Shown: positions 42,709-51,349, counted from the first letter of the stretch. The stretch is DNA of 64,000 bases from Acidovorax sp. NCPPB 4044 (GCF_028069655.1 NZ_JAMCOS010000001.1:2820001-2884000); one strand, 5' to 3'. Translations and numbers: made by a program. The notes: generated by a model from the sequence alone, not told the origin.

Positions 42709-42921
42709 ATGACCACCATCCGTGTAAAAGAGAACGAACCCTTTGACGTGGCACTGCGCCGTTTCAAGCGCACCATCGAAAAGCTGGGCCTGCTGACCGA
42801 CCTGCGCGCCCGTGAGTTCTACGAAAAGCCGACCTCCGAACGCAAGCGCAAGAAGGCAGCTGCCGTCAAGCGCCACTACAAGCGCGTTCGCAGCATGCAG
42901 CTGCCCAAGAAGCTGTACTGA
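42709..42921 (+). CDS. rpsU: 30S ribosomal protein S21
   Basis: The complete 70-residue S21 protein of the small ribosomal subunit, needed for initiation on many mRNAs. Sequence hallmarks are [18 protein letters not shown] at the N-terminus and the basic helix [15 protein letters not shown]. High confidence from length and identity of pattern. It has its own promoter and a strong downstream terminator separates it from yqeY, though read-through to yqeY is common in related genomes (rpsU-yqeY order is conserved). Confidence 0.98.
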   Translation: MTTIRVKENEPFDVALRRFKRTIEKLGLLTDLRAREFYEKPTSERKRKKAAAVKRHYKRVRSMQLPKKLY

Positions 42922-42956
42922 TCGGCCTGGCCGACAAGGCCGGCATCACTGCCGAA

Positions 42957-42991
42957 AAAACCCGCGCTAGGGACGCCAAGCGCGGGTTTTT
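42957..42991 (+). terminator. Rho-independent terminator after rpsU
   Basis: CCCGCGCT (42961-42968) pairs with AGCGCGGG (42979-42986) across a 10-nt loop, flanked by A-run and T-run. Confidence 0.92.
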
Positions 42992-43043
42992 GCATTCCGG
43001 CGTGGCCCCTTTGCATTGACTCCCCTGATTGAAAGAAGCCGCC

Positions 43044-43490
43044 ATGAGCCTCAAGGAACAGATCACCGAAGACATGAAGACCGCCATGCGCGCCAAGGAC
43101 GCCGAGCGCCTGGGCACCATCCGCCTGCTGCAGGCCGCGATGAAGCAAAAGGAAGTGGACGAGCGCGTCACCCTCGACGATGCGGCCGTGGTCGCCATCC
43201 TCGACAAGCTCATCAAGCAGCGCAAGGATTCGATCGCCGCCTTCGAAGGCGCGGGCCGCCAGGACCTGGCCGACAAGGAAAAGTCGGAAATGGCCGTGCT
43301 GCAGGCCTACCTGCCCCAGCGCATGTCCGCCGACGAAGTGGCCGTGGCGGTCAAGGCCATCGTGGCCGAACTGGGCGCTTCGGGCCCCGGCGACATGGGC
43401 AAGGTGATGGCCGCGGTGAAAAGCCAGCTCGCCGGCAAGGCCGAGATGGGCCAGGTGTCCGCCGCGGTGAAGGCCGCACTCGCCGGCTGA
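43044..43490 (+). CDS. yqeY: GatB/YqeY domain protein
   Basis: A 148-residue cytoplasmic protein resembling the tRNA-binding tail of GatB: MSLKEQITEDMKTAMRAKD, RLGTIRLLQAAMKQKEVDERV, AVLQAYLPQRMSADE and the C-terminal GKVMAAVKSQLAGKAEMGQVSAAVKAAL. Role likely linked to tRNA or translation; it commonly follows rpsU, as here. ATG at 43044 chosen; a TTG/GTG-type start 15 nt earlier is less likely. A GC-rich hairpin (about 43527-43551) separates it from the convergent LysR gene. Confidence 0.93.
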   Translation: MSLKEQITEDMKTAMRAKDAERLGTIRLLQAAMKQKEVDERVTLDDAAVVAILDKLIKQRKDSIAAFEGAGRQDLADKEKSEMAVLQAYLPQRMSADEVAVAVKAIVAELGASGPGDMGKVMAAVKSQLAGKAEMGQVSAAVKAALAG

Positions 43491-43591
43491 TCCAGGCCGA
43501 CGCCGCACGCACAGGCGCCACGCGAACCGCCCTGCGGCCCCGCGGGGCGGCTTGCGGCGCGGCAGCGGCACAGGCCGGCCCGCGCCGGGAT

Positions 43592-44518
43592 TCACCCCGG
43601 CAGCGCTCCGCCCGGGTGCGCACCGCCCTGGCGGAAATGCTCTTCCAGGAATTCCACGCACACCCGCACCTTGGCGGAGCGGTCCAGCCGGGTCGGGTAC
43701 ACGGCCCAGATGTTGGCCTCCTGCTGCCACTCGGGCAGCAGCCGCGCCAGCCGGCCGGCCTCCAGCTCCGGCGCCACGTCCCAGAGCGAGCGCAGCACGA
43801 TGCCGCGCCCATCCGCCGCCCACTGCACCGCCATCTCGCCGTTGTTGGCCGACAGCGGGCCGCGCACCTTCACCGTCTCTTCCACCGCGCCGCTGCGCAG
43901 CCGCCAGACGCCGAACGGGTGGTCGCGCTCCTTGATCACCAGGCAATCGTGGCCCGCCAGATCGGCCACCGTGCGCGGCGTGCCCTTGCGCGCCAGGTAG
44001 GCGGGCGCGGCGCACAGCACGCGGTGGTTGTCCGCCAGCCGCCGCGCGATCAGGTGCGGGGCGATGTCGTCGCCCACGCGCACGTCCAGGTCGAACCCCT
44101 CGCCGGCCACGTCCACGAGCCGGTCGAACACTTCGAGCCGCACCTGCAGGCCCGGGTGCCGCTCCACCAGCCGCGACAGCGCCGGCGCCACGATCTGCCG
44201 CCCGAAGCCGAAGCTGCAGCTCACGCGCAGCAGGCCGCGCGGCTCCCGGCGCGTGACGGCCACTTCCTGCAGGAGCTGGTCCCAATCGTCCAGGATGCGC
44301 TGCGCCCAATGGAAGACGCGCTCGCCCTCCTCCGTCACCACCACGCGGCGGGTGGTGCGGTGCAGCAGCTTCACGGCCAGGTCCTGCTCCAGCAGGCGGA
44401 TGCGCTTGCTCACATAGGCGGGCGAGGCGCCCAGCTCGATGGCGGCCTCCGCGAAGCTGGCCTTGCGGACCACGGCCACGAAAACACGCAGATCGTCCGA
44501 AGCAGGCGTTTTATGCAC
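43592..44518 (-). CDS. LysR-family regulator (DmlR-like)
   Basis: A 308-residue LysR regulator. The N-terminal winged helix (DLRVFVAVVRKASFAEAAIELGASPAYVSKRIRLLEQDL in part) and substrate-binding domain (GLLRVSCSFGFGRQIVAPALSRL) match the D-malate dehydrogenase activator DmlR subgroup. I favour the GTG at 44518; an in-frame ATG at 44587 would extend into the promoter of the divergent dehydrogenase. Divergent from the tartrate/D-malate dehydrogenase with 128 nt between starts, the conserved dmlR-dmlA layout, so it most likely activates that gene in response to D-malate or tartrate. Confidence 0.9.
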   Translation of the reverse strand: MHKTPASDDLRVFVAVVRKASFAEAAIELGASPAYVSKRIRLLEQDLAVKLLHRTTRRVVVTEEGERVFHWAQRILDDWDQLLQEVAVTRREPRGLLRVSCSFGFGRQIVAPALSRLVERHPGLQVRLEVFDRLVDVAGEGFDLDVRVGDDIAPHLIARRLADNHRVLCAAPAYLARKGTPRTVADLAGHDCLVIKERDHPFGVWRLRSGAVEETVKVRGPLSANNGEMAVQWAADGRGIVLRSLWDVAPELEAGRLARLLPEWQQEANIWAVYPTRLDRSAKVRVCVEFLEEHFRQGGAHPGGALPG

Positions 44519-44646
44519 GATGTGTGAACAATGGAACCACAGGCGGCGGATTGTATTGCGGGGCGTGTTGCCGAAGAATGCCCCCATCCGCGAGCGCCGA
44601 CGCGCTCTTGTCCAGTCCGACTCATCCCCATCCGCAGGAGACGCCC

Positions 44647-45753
44647 ATGTCCAACGCCGCCACCACCAACACCACCTTCAAGATCGCCGTGCTGCCGGGA
44701 GACGGCATCGGCAAGGAAGTCATGCCCGAGGGCCTGCGGGCCATCCAGGCGGCGGCCGATCGCTTCGGCTTCTCGCTGGAACTGCACACCTTCGAGTGGG
44801 CAAGCTGCGACTACTACCAGGCCCACGGCCAGATGATGCCGGCCGACTGGAAGGAGCAGCTCAAGGGCATGGACGCGCTCTTCTTCGGCGCCGTCGGCTG
44901 GCCGGCCACCGTGCCCGACCACGTCTCGCTCTGGGGCTCGCTGCTGAAGTTCCGCCGCGAGTTCGACCAGTACATCAACCTGCGCCCCGTGCGCCTGTTC
45001 GAGGGCGTGCCCTGCCCGCTGGCGGGCCGCAAGCCCGGCGACATCGACTACGTCGTGGTGCGCGAGAACACCGAGGGCGAATACACCTCGCTGGGCGGCA
45101 TCATGTACGAGGGCACGGACCGCGAGATCGTGATCCAGGAATCGGTCTACTCGCGCAAGGGCGCCGAGCGGCTGCTGAAGTTCGCGTTCGACCTGGCGCA
45201 GAGCCGCCCGAAGAAGCACGTGACGCTGGCCACCAAGAGCAACGGCATCGCGATCAGCATGCCGTGGTGGGACCAGCGCGCCGAGGACGTGGCCAAAGGC
45301 TACCCGGAGATCACGCTGGACAAGCAGCACATCGACATCCTGACGGCGCGCTTCGTGCTGCAGCCCGGGCGCTTCGACGTGGTGGCGGCGACCAACCTGT
45401 TCGGCGACATCCTCAGTGACCTGGGCCCGGCGACCACGGGCACCATCGGGCTGGCGCCCTCGGCGAACCTGAACCCGGAGCGCACCTTCCCCAGCCTGTT
45501 CGAGCCGGTGCACGGCTCGGCGCCGGACATCTACGGCAGGAACATCGCCAACCCGATCGCGATGGTGTGGTCGGGGGCGCTGATGCTGGACTTCCTCACG
45601 CAGGGCCAGGGCGCCGGGCGGCAGGCGCACGACGCGATCGTAGCGGCCATCGAGGAAGTGATCCGCAGCGGCCCGCGCACGCCGGACCTGGGCGGCACGG
45701 CGAACACCACGCAGGTGGGCGAGGCGATCGCCGCGGCCATTGCGCGCGCCTGA
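44647..45753 (+). CDS. dmlA: Tartrate/D-malate dehydrogenase (decarboxylating; TtuC/DmlA family)
   Basis: A 368-residue isocitrate/isopropylmalate dehydrogenase-type enzyme that oxidises D-malate or tartrate with NAD+ and divalent metal. Signatures: IAVLPGDGIGKEVMPEGL at the N-terminus, the substrate-loop REFDQYINLRPVRLF, VVVRENTEGEYTSLGG, and the metal-binding/cofactor block NLFGDILSDLGPATTGTIGLAPSANL. Start ATG at 44647 after GGAGA. The pairing with a divergent DmlR-like regulator supports D-malate as a physiological substrate; the broad family makes tartrate or isopropylmalate possible. Confidence 0.92.
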   Translation: MSNAATTNTTFKIAVLPGDGIGKEVMPEGLRAIQAAADRFGFSLELHTFEWASCDYYQAHGQMMPADWKEQLKGMDALFFGAVGWPATVPDHVSLWGSLLKFRREFDQYINLRPVRLFEGVPCPLAGRKPGDIDYVVVRENTEGEYTSLGGIMYEGTDREIVIQESVYSRKGAERLLKFAFDLAQSRPKKHVTLATKSNGIAISMPWWDQRAEDVAKGYPEITLDKQHIDILTARFVLQPGRFDVVAATNLFGDILSDLGPATTGTIGLAPSANLNPERTFPSLFEPVHGSAPDIYGRNIANPIAMVWSGALMLDFLTQGQGAGRQAHDAIVAAIEEVIRSGPRTPDLGGTANTTQVGEAIAAAIARA

Positions 45754-45767
45754 TTGCTCCTGTATTC

Positions 45768-45799
45768 ATAGCAAACTATTGAATGAATCCGGCGGCATG
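45768..45799 (+). repeat. Dispersed ~32-bp repeat, copy 5
   Basis: Reads ATAGCAAACTATTG then AATGAATCCGGCGGCATG, only 15 nt after the dmlA stop. TTGCT at 45754 pairs with AGCAA at 45770 to form the associated hairpin. Confidence 0.75.
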
Positions 45800-45860
45800 G
45801 AGCCTATTGGATGCTTGAAGTGCACTTCTGACCACTCCTGGCAGAGGTGTGCACCTGACC

Positions 45861-45901
45861 AGCCCCTTCGCACCGCCCAGCCCGCGGTGCCGGGGCTTTT
45901 T
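45861..45901 (+). terminator. Strong rho-independent terminator downstream of dmlA
   Basis: AGCCCC-ttc-GCACCGC, loop CCAGCCC, GCGGTGC-c-GGGGCT, then TTTTT. The 7-bp inner stem and 6-bp outer stem are perfect. Confidence 0.85.
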
Positions 45902-46272
45902 ACATTCCGGCTGCGGGCTACCGTCGCCCCGCGGAACTGCAGGGTGGGCTGGCCAACTCTGCTTCTCAGCCATGGGAGCGCGAATCGCCTTATTGGAAAT
46001 GAATTGCTCTCGTCAGGTTGAACAGTACTGTCAGAGCCAGATAGCTCCCACGAAGATTTGAGTGTCTATTGCAGTCCTGCCGGCCAGAAAAATCATCGGC
46101 CTAATTACAAGATCAGGGCCCGCCGCTGAAGCTGATTTTCCGCGCGCCGGAGTTAGCTTTGCAGCGGTTGCGGTCCTACGCTTTGCAGAAATCGACGCCC
46201 GTAAGCGGTCGTTCAACGCCTTGGCTCGAAGGTGTCCAGTGGACCCGGCGCGATTCAGTCTCGGGCGAGCGC
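45902..46272. other. Spacer between dmlA terminator and the IS481 element
   Basis: Mixed composition, lower GC than the chromosome average. No gene with recognisable features; small open frames of about 60-70 codons on either strand look random. It may be the original downstream flank of the defense operon before the IS inserted. Confidence 0.4.
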
Positions 46273-46273
46273 G

Positions 46274-47099
46274 CTAGTTGTGGACCGTCAAGAGGTTGTT
46301 TGCAGATTTGAGCCTGTGCATCGGAGCAACGCCGCCGATGCCGCTATGCGGTCGGTGTCTGTGGACGGTAGGGCCTGGTAAACCTGTGCTGAATACCTGA
46401 TGCCTTGCAAGTCGCTTCGAACTCTTTTGAGCGGAACGCCGGGCCGTTGTCGGTCAACAGGCGCTTGATGCCCACGCCGAGCCCAGCGTAGTACGCCACG
46501 GCGTTGTGCAGGAAGGCGACCGCCTCCTGCTTCTTCTCGTCCTGGTGCATGGCCGTGAAGGCGATGCGGGCGTGGTCGTCGATGGCCACGAACAGCGTCT
46601 CCCAGCCTGCCCCATCGACCGAGTCGCGCCGGTTGCCCGTGACCCGATGGCTGGGCCGCTCGATGCGTCCGAGCTTCTTGGTGTCGATGTGCAGCATGTC
46701 GCCGGGGGCGTCGTGCTCGTAGCGCACCACGGGCTCTGCTGGCGCCAGGTCGCTGAGCCGGGACAGGCCTGCACGGGCCAGCACACGGCTGACGGTGGAG
46801 GCCGAGACACCGACGTAGCGTGCGATGCGCGACTGCAGCATGCGACGCTGGCGCAGCTCGACGATGAGCAGCGCCTTGGACTCATCGATAGTCTTGGGTG
46901 AGCGCGCAGGCCTGGAGGAGGCATCGACCAGGGCGGCTTCGCCGCCACTCAGATACCGACCCAGCCACTTCCTTGCGGTCTGCGCTGTCACGCCATGCGA
47001 GGCAGCAGCTTGCGCCGCATCCAGACCTTCCAAGGTCATTTGTTTGACCATCTCGATGCGGCGGGCGTACGTCAGTCGGGCATGCTTATGGCTGTTCAT
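46274..47099 (-). pseudogene. IS481-family transposase, broken by internal deletion
   Basis: Residues 1-250 are a normal IS481 transposase: helix-turn-helix regions (GVTAQTARKWLGRYLSGG), then DDE residues MLHIDTKKLG and LLTDNGPAF. After TRPYRPQT the frame runs out (stop at 46344). The proper C-terminal tail is still present in another frame immediately after (RPHSGIGGVAPMHRLKSANN, down to the stop in CTAG at 46274). The section between, which should contain the catalytic Glu, is missing, about 120-130 bp by comparison with the element's usual length. Therefore inactive unless helped in trans. Confidence 0.88.
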
Positions 47100-47196
47100 C
47101 CGGTTGGGCTTCCTGAGTCGATTGGGTGTTTGGCGACTTCCAGTCTCTCAAACCCAATCCGGATGAACACCGAATACAACCTATTGAAGCTTCACA
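46279..47196 (-). mobile_element. IS481-family insertion sequence, internally deleted, with 6-bp target duplication
   Basis: The element is 918 bp. Its transposase-proximal end (reverse strand from 47196) reads TGTGAAGCTTCAATAGG, close to the Bordetella IS481 terminus, and the other end begins TGTGGACCGTC at 46279. The identical 6-bp sequence GCTAGT flanks both ends (46273-46278 and 47197-47202), matching the NCTAGN target of this family. It is shorter than IS481 (about 1.04 kb) because of an internal deletion in the transposase. Confidence 0.88.
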
Positions 47197-47197
47197 G

Positions 47198-48190
47198 CTA
47201 GTCGTTGCCGTACTCTGGCTCGTAGCTGATTTCCTCTACGCTGACCTTAATGTATTCCTCGTCGATGTCGGCGGCTTGGATGGCAACGCCTCCAATCAAA
47301 GCCAGGCCGCAGGTGGGGCAGTGAAACTCCGTCGCGTTGTATCCGCGCTCGATAACTTCGTCGCCGTAGTCGGCATCGTCTTGGTCCTCCGCCTTGTCTT
47401 CCCAGCTCAGGTCACCAGCGACGAATCCGCAGCCCTTGCACGCCGGACAGTCGTCCTTCCAATACTCCGAGTACACGTAGCGGAAGAGGTCGGTGTCTAT
47501 CGGCAGGTTGTGCGTCGCTGCAAGGAAAGCCTTGAGCTTGTCGCGCCCCAGCCTCCCGTTCTCCGATTCTTTGAACTGGGATGCATGGTGCTTCACTCGC
47601 TGCTTTGCGGCGCGGACTTCGGCATGGCGATGAGCTTTCAGGAGAGCCTTCGGCGCCTTGGCATCGGCGCCCAGCCACTCCTGGAGGTCCATGTCCATGC
47701 TTTGGAGAATCAGGTCAGCCGCGTTCCAGAAATCCCCTTCCCAGCCGTCGTAGGGCATCGCGGCACACGCGGCATCGCCTGAATGTAGTTCTGCATTCCT
47801 TCGGTTTGCTAGCTGCCTACAACCTTCCATGACAGGCGTCGTAAAGTTGTTAACCGTGTGAATCAAACGAACGTAGGCGACGGATGCATCGATGGTGCGA
47901 ACCTTCGTCGTGGTTGAAACGCCGCACGCTTCGAGCATGCTGTTGGGGTTGTGTGGCTCGACGACAAGACAAGGGTGGATGCGTGCCAACTGCGCTTTGG
48001 CCAGAAGTTCCAGTGCTCCGGCGGCCCAAAGCTGGCACTCGCTCTCGAGGTCGGTCTCCTTCGCGTCGATGCTGCGCTTCGCAAACAGCTTGGACTTGTC
48101 CAGCAGCGCTTGATGCGATATCGCGGTTGGCACGGTGCGACCGCGTTGTGCCTTGCCGACCTTAAAGAGGTCCATATTGGCCATCGTCAT
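47198..48190 (-). CDS. HEPN-like protein with C-terminal zinc ribbon (last gene of the extended ABC-3C operon)
   Basis: A 330-residue protein I do not recognise as a named family. Residues 20-140 are helical with the motif R131-N-A-E-L-H136 (in ANRRNAELHSG), the R-X4-H signature of HEPN ribonucleases. Residues 247-293 hold a zinc ribbon: CPAC (C247, C250) and CPTC (C290, C293), separated by a highly acidic loop. A HEPN RNase guided by a zinc-ribbon nucleic acid or protein binder is a plausible toxin or sensor. Start overlaps the dioxygenase stop by 4 nt (ATGA). Its stop codon lies in the GCTAGT duplicated by the IS481 insertion, so the gene itself is undamaged. Confidence 0.65.
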   Translation of the reverse strand: MTMANMDLFKVGKAQRGRTVPTAISHQALLDKSKLFAKRSIDAKETDLESECQLWAAGALELLAKAQLARIHPCLVVEPHNPNSMLEACGVSTTTKVRTIDASVAYVRLIHTVNNFTTPVMEGCRQLANRRNAELHSGDAACAAMPYDGWEGDFWNAADLILQSMDMDLQEWLGADAKAPKALLKAHRHAEVRAAKQRVKHHASQFKESENGRLGRDKLKAFLAATHNLPIDTDLFRYVYSEYWKDDCPACKGCGFVAGDLSWEDKAEDQDDADYGDEVIERGYNATEFHCPTCGLALIGGVAIQAADIDEEYIKVSVEEISYEPEYGND

Positions 48191-48861
48191 GAGCTCTCTC
48201 CCAAAATGCTAATCCTGAACAGCGCACGCGTGGGGTCGTTGCGGGCATCCGCACGGCGGTGAAAGACCTTCCAGTTGTCTAGCACCAAGACGCTGCCAGG
48301 CGTCCAGCGATGAACGTACGTTGGTGGCACGCACAGCTCACCAAGTCGGGCCATCAATCTCCTTGCTCGCTCCGTGGCGCCTTCCATGCATCCAGGGTCA
48401 AGGCGTAGGAATGGCTGGCCCTTACCTTTTATAGTTGCGTAGAAAGACTTCGCGCCGGTACGCACGAGAAACGGCTCCGTGCTGGCTGCCTCGTAGAGCT
48501 CATCAGGCAGCAGCAGGCCAGCGTCGAGCAGCTCGGTCGCAGCGGTGCCGCTGGAACACTCCAGCATTCCGAGCACTAGGTATCGGGCGGGGACCGGGCG
48601 GTGCGCCATGTCCATGTGCCACGGCTGAGCTCCGGTTCCAGTGGTTCGGCTGATCGAGCGCGGCCGTGCCTCGCGCTGGGAAACTGGCATGAGCTCGTCG
48701 ATAACGCTACGCCTTCGTGTCCGCGTGGCTGTGCCGAGCGTCGCCGCCAACGCGAGTAGATCGCGTTTGAAGCTTTCGGCGTCGGCAGCGGCGCTGTTAA
48801 CGCAGGTCCATCCGCGGCTTAGGAGAGCAGCCCGCTTGGCAGGTGGAAGAACTTTTACCAT
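48187..48861 (-). CDS. TauD/TfdA-like 2-oxoglutarate Fe(II) dioxygenase in a defense operon
   Basis: A 224-residue protein with the iron triad H82-M-D84 (QPWHMDMAH) and H201 (LVLDNWKVFHRR), plus R212 or R216 in the 2-oxoglutarate position (NDPTRALFR). The overall order fits the TauD/clavaminate-synthase fold, slightly short for the family. An arginine-rich segment (TRTRRR, near 47-52) may contact nucleic acid. It begins 26 nt after the ATPase stop and overlaps the HEPN gene start. What it oxidises is unknown; in a defense setting it might modify a nucleotide, a nucleic acid base or a protein residue, which is inference. Confidence 0.75.
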   Translation of the reverse strand: MVKVLPPAKRAALLSRGWTCVNSAAADAESFKRDLLALAATLGTATRTRRRSVIDELMPVSQREARPRSISRTTGTGAQPWHMDMAHRPVPARYLVLGMLECSSGTAATELLDAGLLLPDELYEAASTEPFLVRTGAKSFYATIKGKGQPFLRLDPGCMEGATERARRLMARLGELCVPPTYVHRWTPGSVLVLDNWKVFHRRADARNDPTRALFRISILGESS

Positions 48862-48887
48862 CTGTGGACAGTGCTAGCGTCGTCGCC

Positions 48888-50864
48888 TTACCTGCTCCAA
48901 TTGGGCCAGTCTTGCGGCACCAGCGCCGGCGGATTCATCCACGGCTCTTCGACCAGGGCGTCCTGGAACCAATCTTCTGCGAAGTTGGCATGTTCTGTGA
49001 CGATGAGCTGGAAGCCCGGGACTAGCTTCTTCGTGTAGTTCAGCAGCATCTCAAACAGCTGCTTCGCCGCCTCCAGGTCGGCGTCCACGCGCGCGACCTT
49101 GTCCGTATCCCCCGCCACCGATTCATAGATGGTCTGCGAAGGGAAATAGACCTGCGTTGGCTGGTCCAGCATCAGGAAGCGAGGAATAGGGATACGGTTT
49201 TCCGAGGCGTAGCGGTGTAGGGCCAGAAGAGCCGAGATGTGATACGCCAGCCAGTTCGCGCCGCCGCCGGTGCGAATCATCGGAACTGGATTGCCGGGGC
49301 GCTGCACCACCACGGTCAAGTTGCGCATATCCAGCCGGAATGGAAATTCCGAGAAGAAGGCCTTGAACTCCTTCACCAGCGAAGTCATGGTGCTGGAGAT
49401 GTGGGTAATGACCGATTCCATACGCGCGTCTGCATCGTCATCGACACCCGCGCTCTGGTTAATCTGGTCGAGCTTCGCCTGCAGCCGTTCGACTTTGAGC
49501 TTTAGCGTGCTGATGGTATTGCTTGGATTCAAGCTGTCTAGGTAGAAGCTGACTCGTCCTTGAACCTTCAGCGCGCGCGCGTTGGCGTCCTCTTGTGCTG
49601 CTGCATTCTCATCGGTCAGGACAGCAGCGTTGAGGTGGACTTCGACCTCACGGATGGCGTCCTTTAGTTGGGTGGAGCGGTCGGTGAGTGCTGCCAGGTG
49701 CCCATCAAGACGAGGGCGCGCGCCGCCAACGTGCAAAAGCTCGCTGTCTAGGCTCGATAGCTCGGCCATCAGCAATTTAGCGACGCCATCCATGCGGGCG
49801 TCTTCCTCCTTCAGGAATGGCCACTGCCAGTTGCCATTCGACGAACGCGGCAATGCATTGATGGACTCGAGGCGGGAACGCTGCTCCTGGGCCTCGGTCT
49901 GGAAATCGGACGCGCCTTTGACGTACCTTTGCGCGGATGCAATCTGGTCCAGGATCTGGCGGCGCTCCGTCCGCAGATTTGAACGACGTGCCTGGAGCTT
50001 GGCCATTTCACTCTCGGCCATAAGCGCTACCTGCCCGGGCCGCCAGCTAAGGACTTCCCGAAGGGACGCAACCAAGTCGCTCTCGGCTCCATCTGTACTC
50101 GGCTCGGCACTGCCCGGCGAGTTGCTGAAGGGAATACCCACAGTCCGCGCTTCAGCCAGCAGGCCCAACCCGCGTGTGTCCAGCGCATCTTCCGTCTCCT
50201 GAGCCAGCTTTAGTTCTCTCTGAGCAATTTTCAGCTCGCGCTGCGTCGCACGTCGGCTCGCCTCAGTCTCCATGTCTCCGACGTTGGAGATGCCAAAGAG
50301 AACTGCAAAGGTGTCACGGATAGTCTGTGGAAGGTGTTCCTCTGCCTGTCGGTAGAACAGCAACTCTTTGCTGGCCACCAAACCTTGCTTCTGGAAGAGA
50401 TAGAACGCCGTGTGCTTGACGTTAACAGAGTAGCCGGTGCGACTGCTGCGCTCAGGAACAGGCGTCTTGGTCTCCGGGATACCCAGCAGAGAAGAAAGCA
50501 CTTCGTGGACAAGCTCGTCGCCACCGTTGTGCTTTAGAGCGTTGAACTCCGGCGTTTGAATCTGCCTGCCGCGCATGACCATTGCGAGCGAGCACTGAAC
50601 CTGACCCGGCTTGGGGTTGGGCTTGGCGACGAACACCTGCTCGTGTGGAAACTGGAAGGTAACCGCGAACCAGGACACCTTCTCGCGGATGAAGCCCTCC
50701 GCAATCTTGCATTCGTCTTCGCCCATGCAGTACTCGACGATGTCGGAGAGGGACGACTTACCCGTCGATGCAAGGCCGGTGATGATGTTCAGCCCATCGG
50801 GATTGAGGGTGAGCTCGCGCCTACGGCTGTCGTGGCTGTAGATATGAATCGAAGCAATCTTCAT
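48888..50864 (-). CDS. DUF3732-type SMC/Rad50-like ABC ATPase (ABC-3C ATPase component)
   Basis: A 658-residue ATPase. Walker A is GLASTGKS (residues 30-37), following the N-terminal strand KIASIHIYSHDSRRRELTL typical of DUF3732 proteins. The middle (about 210-480) is long helical/coiled-coil sequence rich in Glu, Gln, Arg and Leu. A signature-like GGGANWLAYHISALLAL lies near 535 and the Walker B strand is FLMLDQPTQ near 565, where Gln follows the Asp. Such ATPases are the motor/sensor of ABC-three-component conflict systems (Krishnan et al. classification). The start overlaps the middle-component stop by 4 nt. Probably senses invading DNA or its processing. Confidence 0.85.
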   Translation of the reverse strand: MKIASIHIYSHDSRRRELTLNPDGLNIITGLASTGKSSLSDIVEYCMGEDECKIAEGFIREKVSWFAVTFQFPHEQVFVAKPNPKPGQVQCSLAMVMRGRQIQTPEFNALKHNGGDELVHEVLSSLLGIPETKTPVPERSSRTGYSVNVKHTAFYLFQKQGLVASKELLFYRQAEEHLPQTIRDTFAVLFGISNVGDMETEASRRATQRELKIAQRELKLAQETEDALDTRGLGLLAEARTVGIPFSNSPGSAEPSTDGAESDLVASLREVLSWRPGQVALMAESEMAKLQARRSNLRTERRQILDQIASAQRYVKGASDFQTEAQEQRSRLESINALPRSSNGNWQWPFLKEEDARMDGVAKLLMAELSSLDSELLHVGGARPRLDGHLAALTDRSTQLKDAIREVEVHLNAAVLTDENAAAQEDANARALKVQGRVSFYLDSLNPSNTISTLKLKVERLQAKLDQINQSAGVDDDADARMESVITHISSTMTSLVKEFKAFFSEFPFRLDMRNLTVVVQRPGNPVPMIRTGGGANWLAYHISALLALHRYASENRIPIPRFLMLDQPTQVYFPSQTIYESVAGDTDKVARVDADLEAAKQLFEMLLNYTKKLVPGFQLIVTEHANFAEDWFQDALVEEPWMNPPALVPQDWPNWSR

Positions 50865-51349
50865 GGGCGGATGGACAAACTGGTGTAGACCGTCACACGG
50901 TCGTTAATCTGGGCGAAATTGCGACCGAGGACGACTGCAGCGGCGCGGCATCTTTCGGCGTCTTCGGTGCTCAGCGGCTGAGGTGACACCCGTCTGGGGA
51001 TAAGGCTGATGCCGCCGTCAGCGCCGACCTTGATGCAGTCCTTGCTTGCGAGCAGCGCGAAAGCCTCTGTGGCGTACTGGACCAGCGATCGCGCCCGCTC
51101 AGCGAAGTCAACCAGCAAGTCTGGGCGGAGCGCGAAGACACGCAGCACGGACAGCCGCTTGTTTTCCAGAATCTGCTCGCGCGAGTTCAGGTGAAGGCAC
51201 ATCGGCAGAACAAGAAGGGTCAAGGAGTAAGGCATTGGCTTCCCCGATATGCGCTCGTACTCGCGGATGGCTGCAGCCAAGACCACCGCGCAGAACGCTG
51301 GGTTAAAGAGGTTCCGCTCTTCAAAAGGGCGATATGACCAGTCCCTCAT
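50861..51349 (-). CDS. ABC-three-component system middle component (MC)
   Basis: A 162-residue helical protein closely resembling the proteins named three-component ABC system middle component: WSYRPFEERNLFNPAFCAVVL, then YSLTLLVLPMCLHLNSR, FAERARSLVQYATEAFALL. In these systems the MC bridges the ATPase and the effector. Overlaps both neighbours by 4 nt (ATGA at each side), which indicates strict co-translation. Confidence 0.85.
   Translation of the reverse strand: MRDWSYRPFEERNLFNPAFCAVVLAAAIREYERISGKPMPYSLTLLVLPMCLHLNSREQILENKRLSVLRVFALRPDLLVDFAERARSLVQYATEAFALLASKDCIKVGADGGISLIPRRVSPQPLSTEDAERCRAAAVVLGRNFAQINDRVTVYTSLSIRP

Noticed and set aside
46062..46277. A 71-codon open frame next to the IS element
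   Set aside because: Runs into the insertion site and has no recognisable features.
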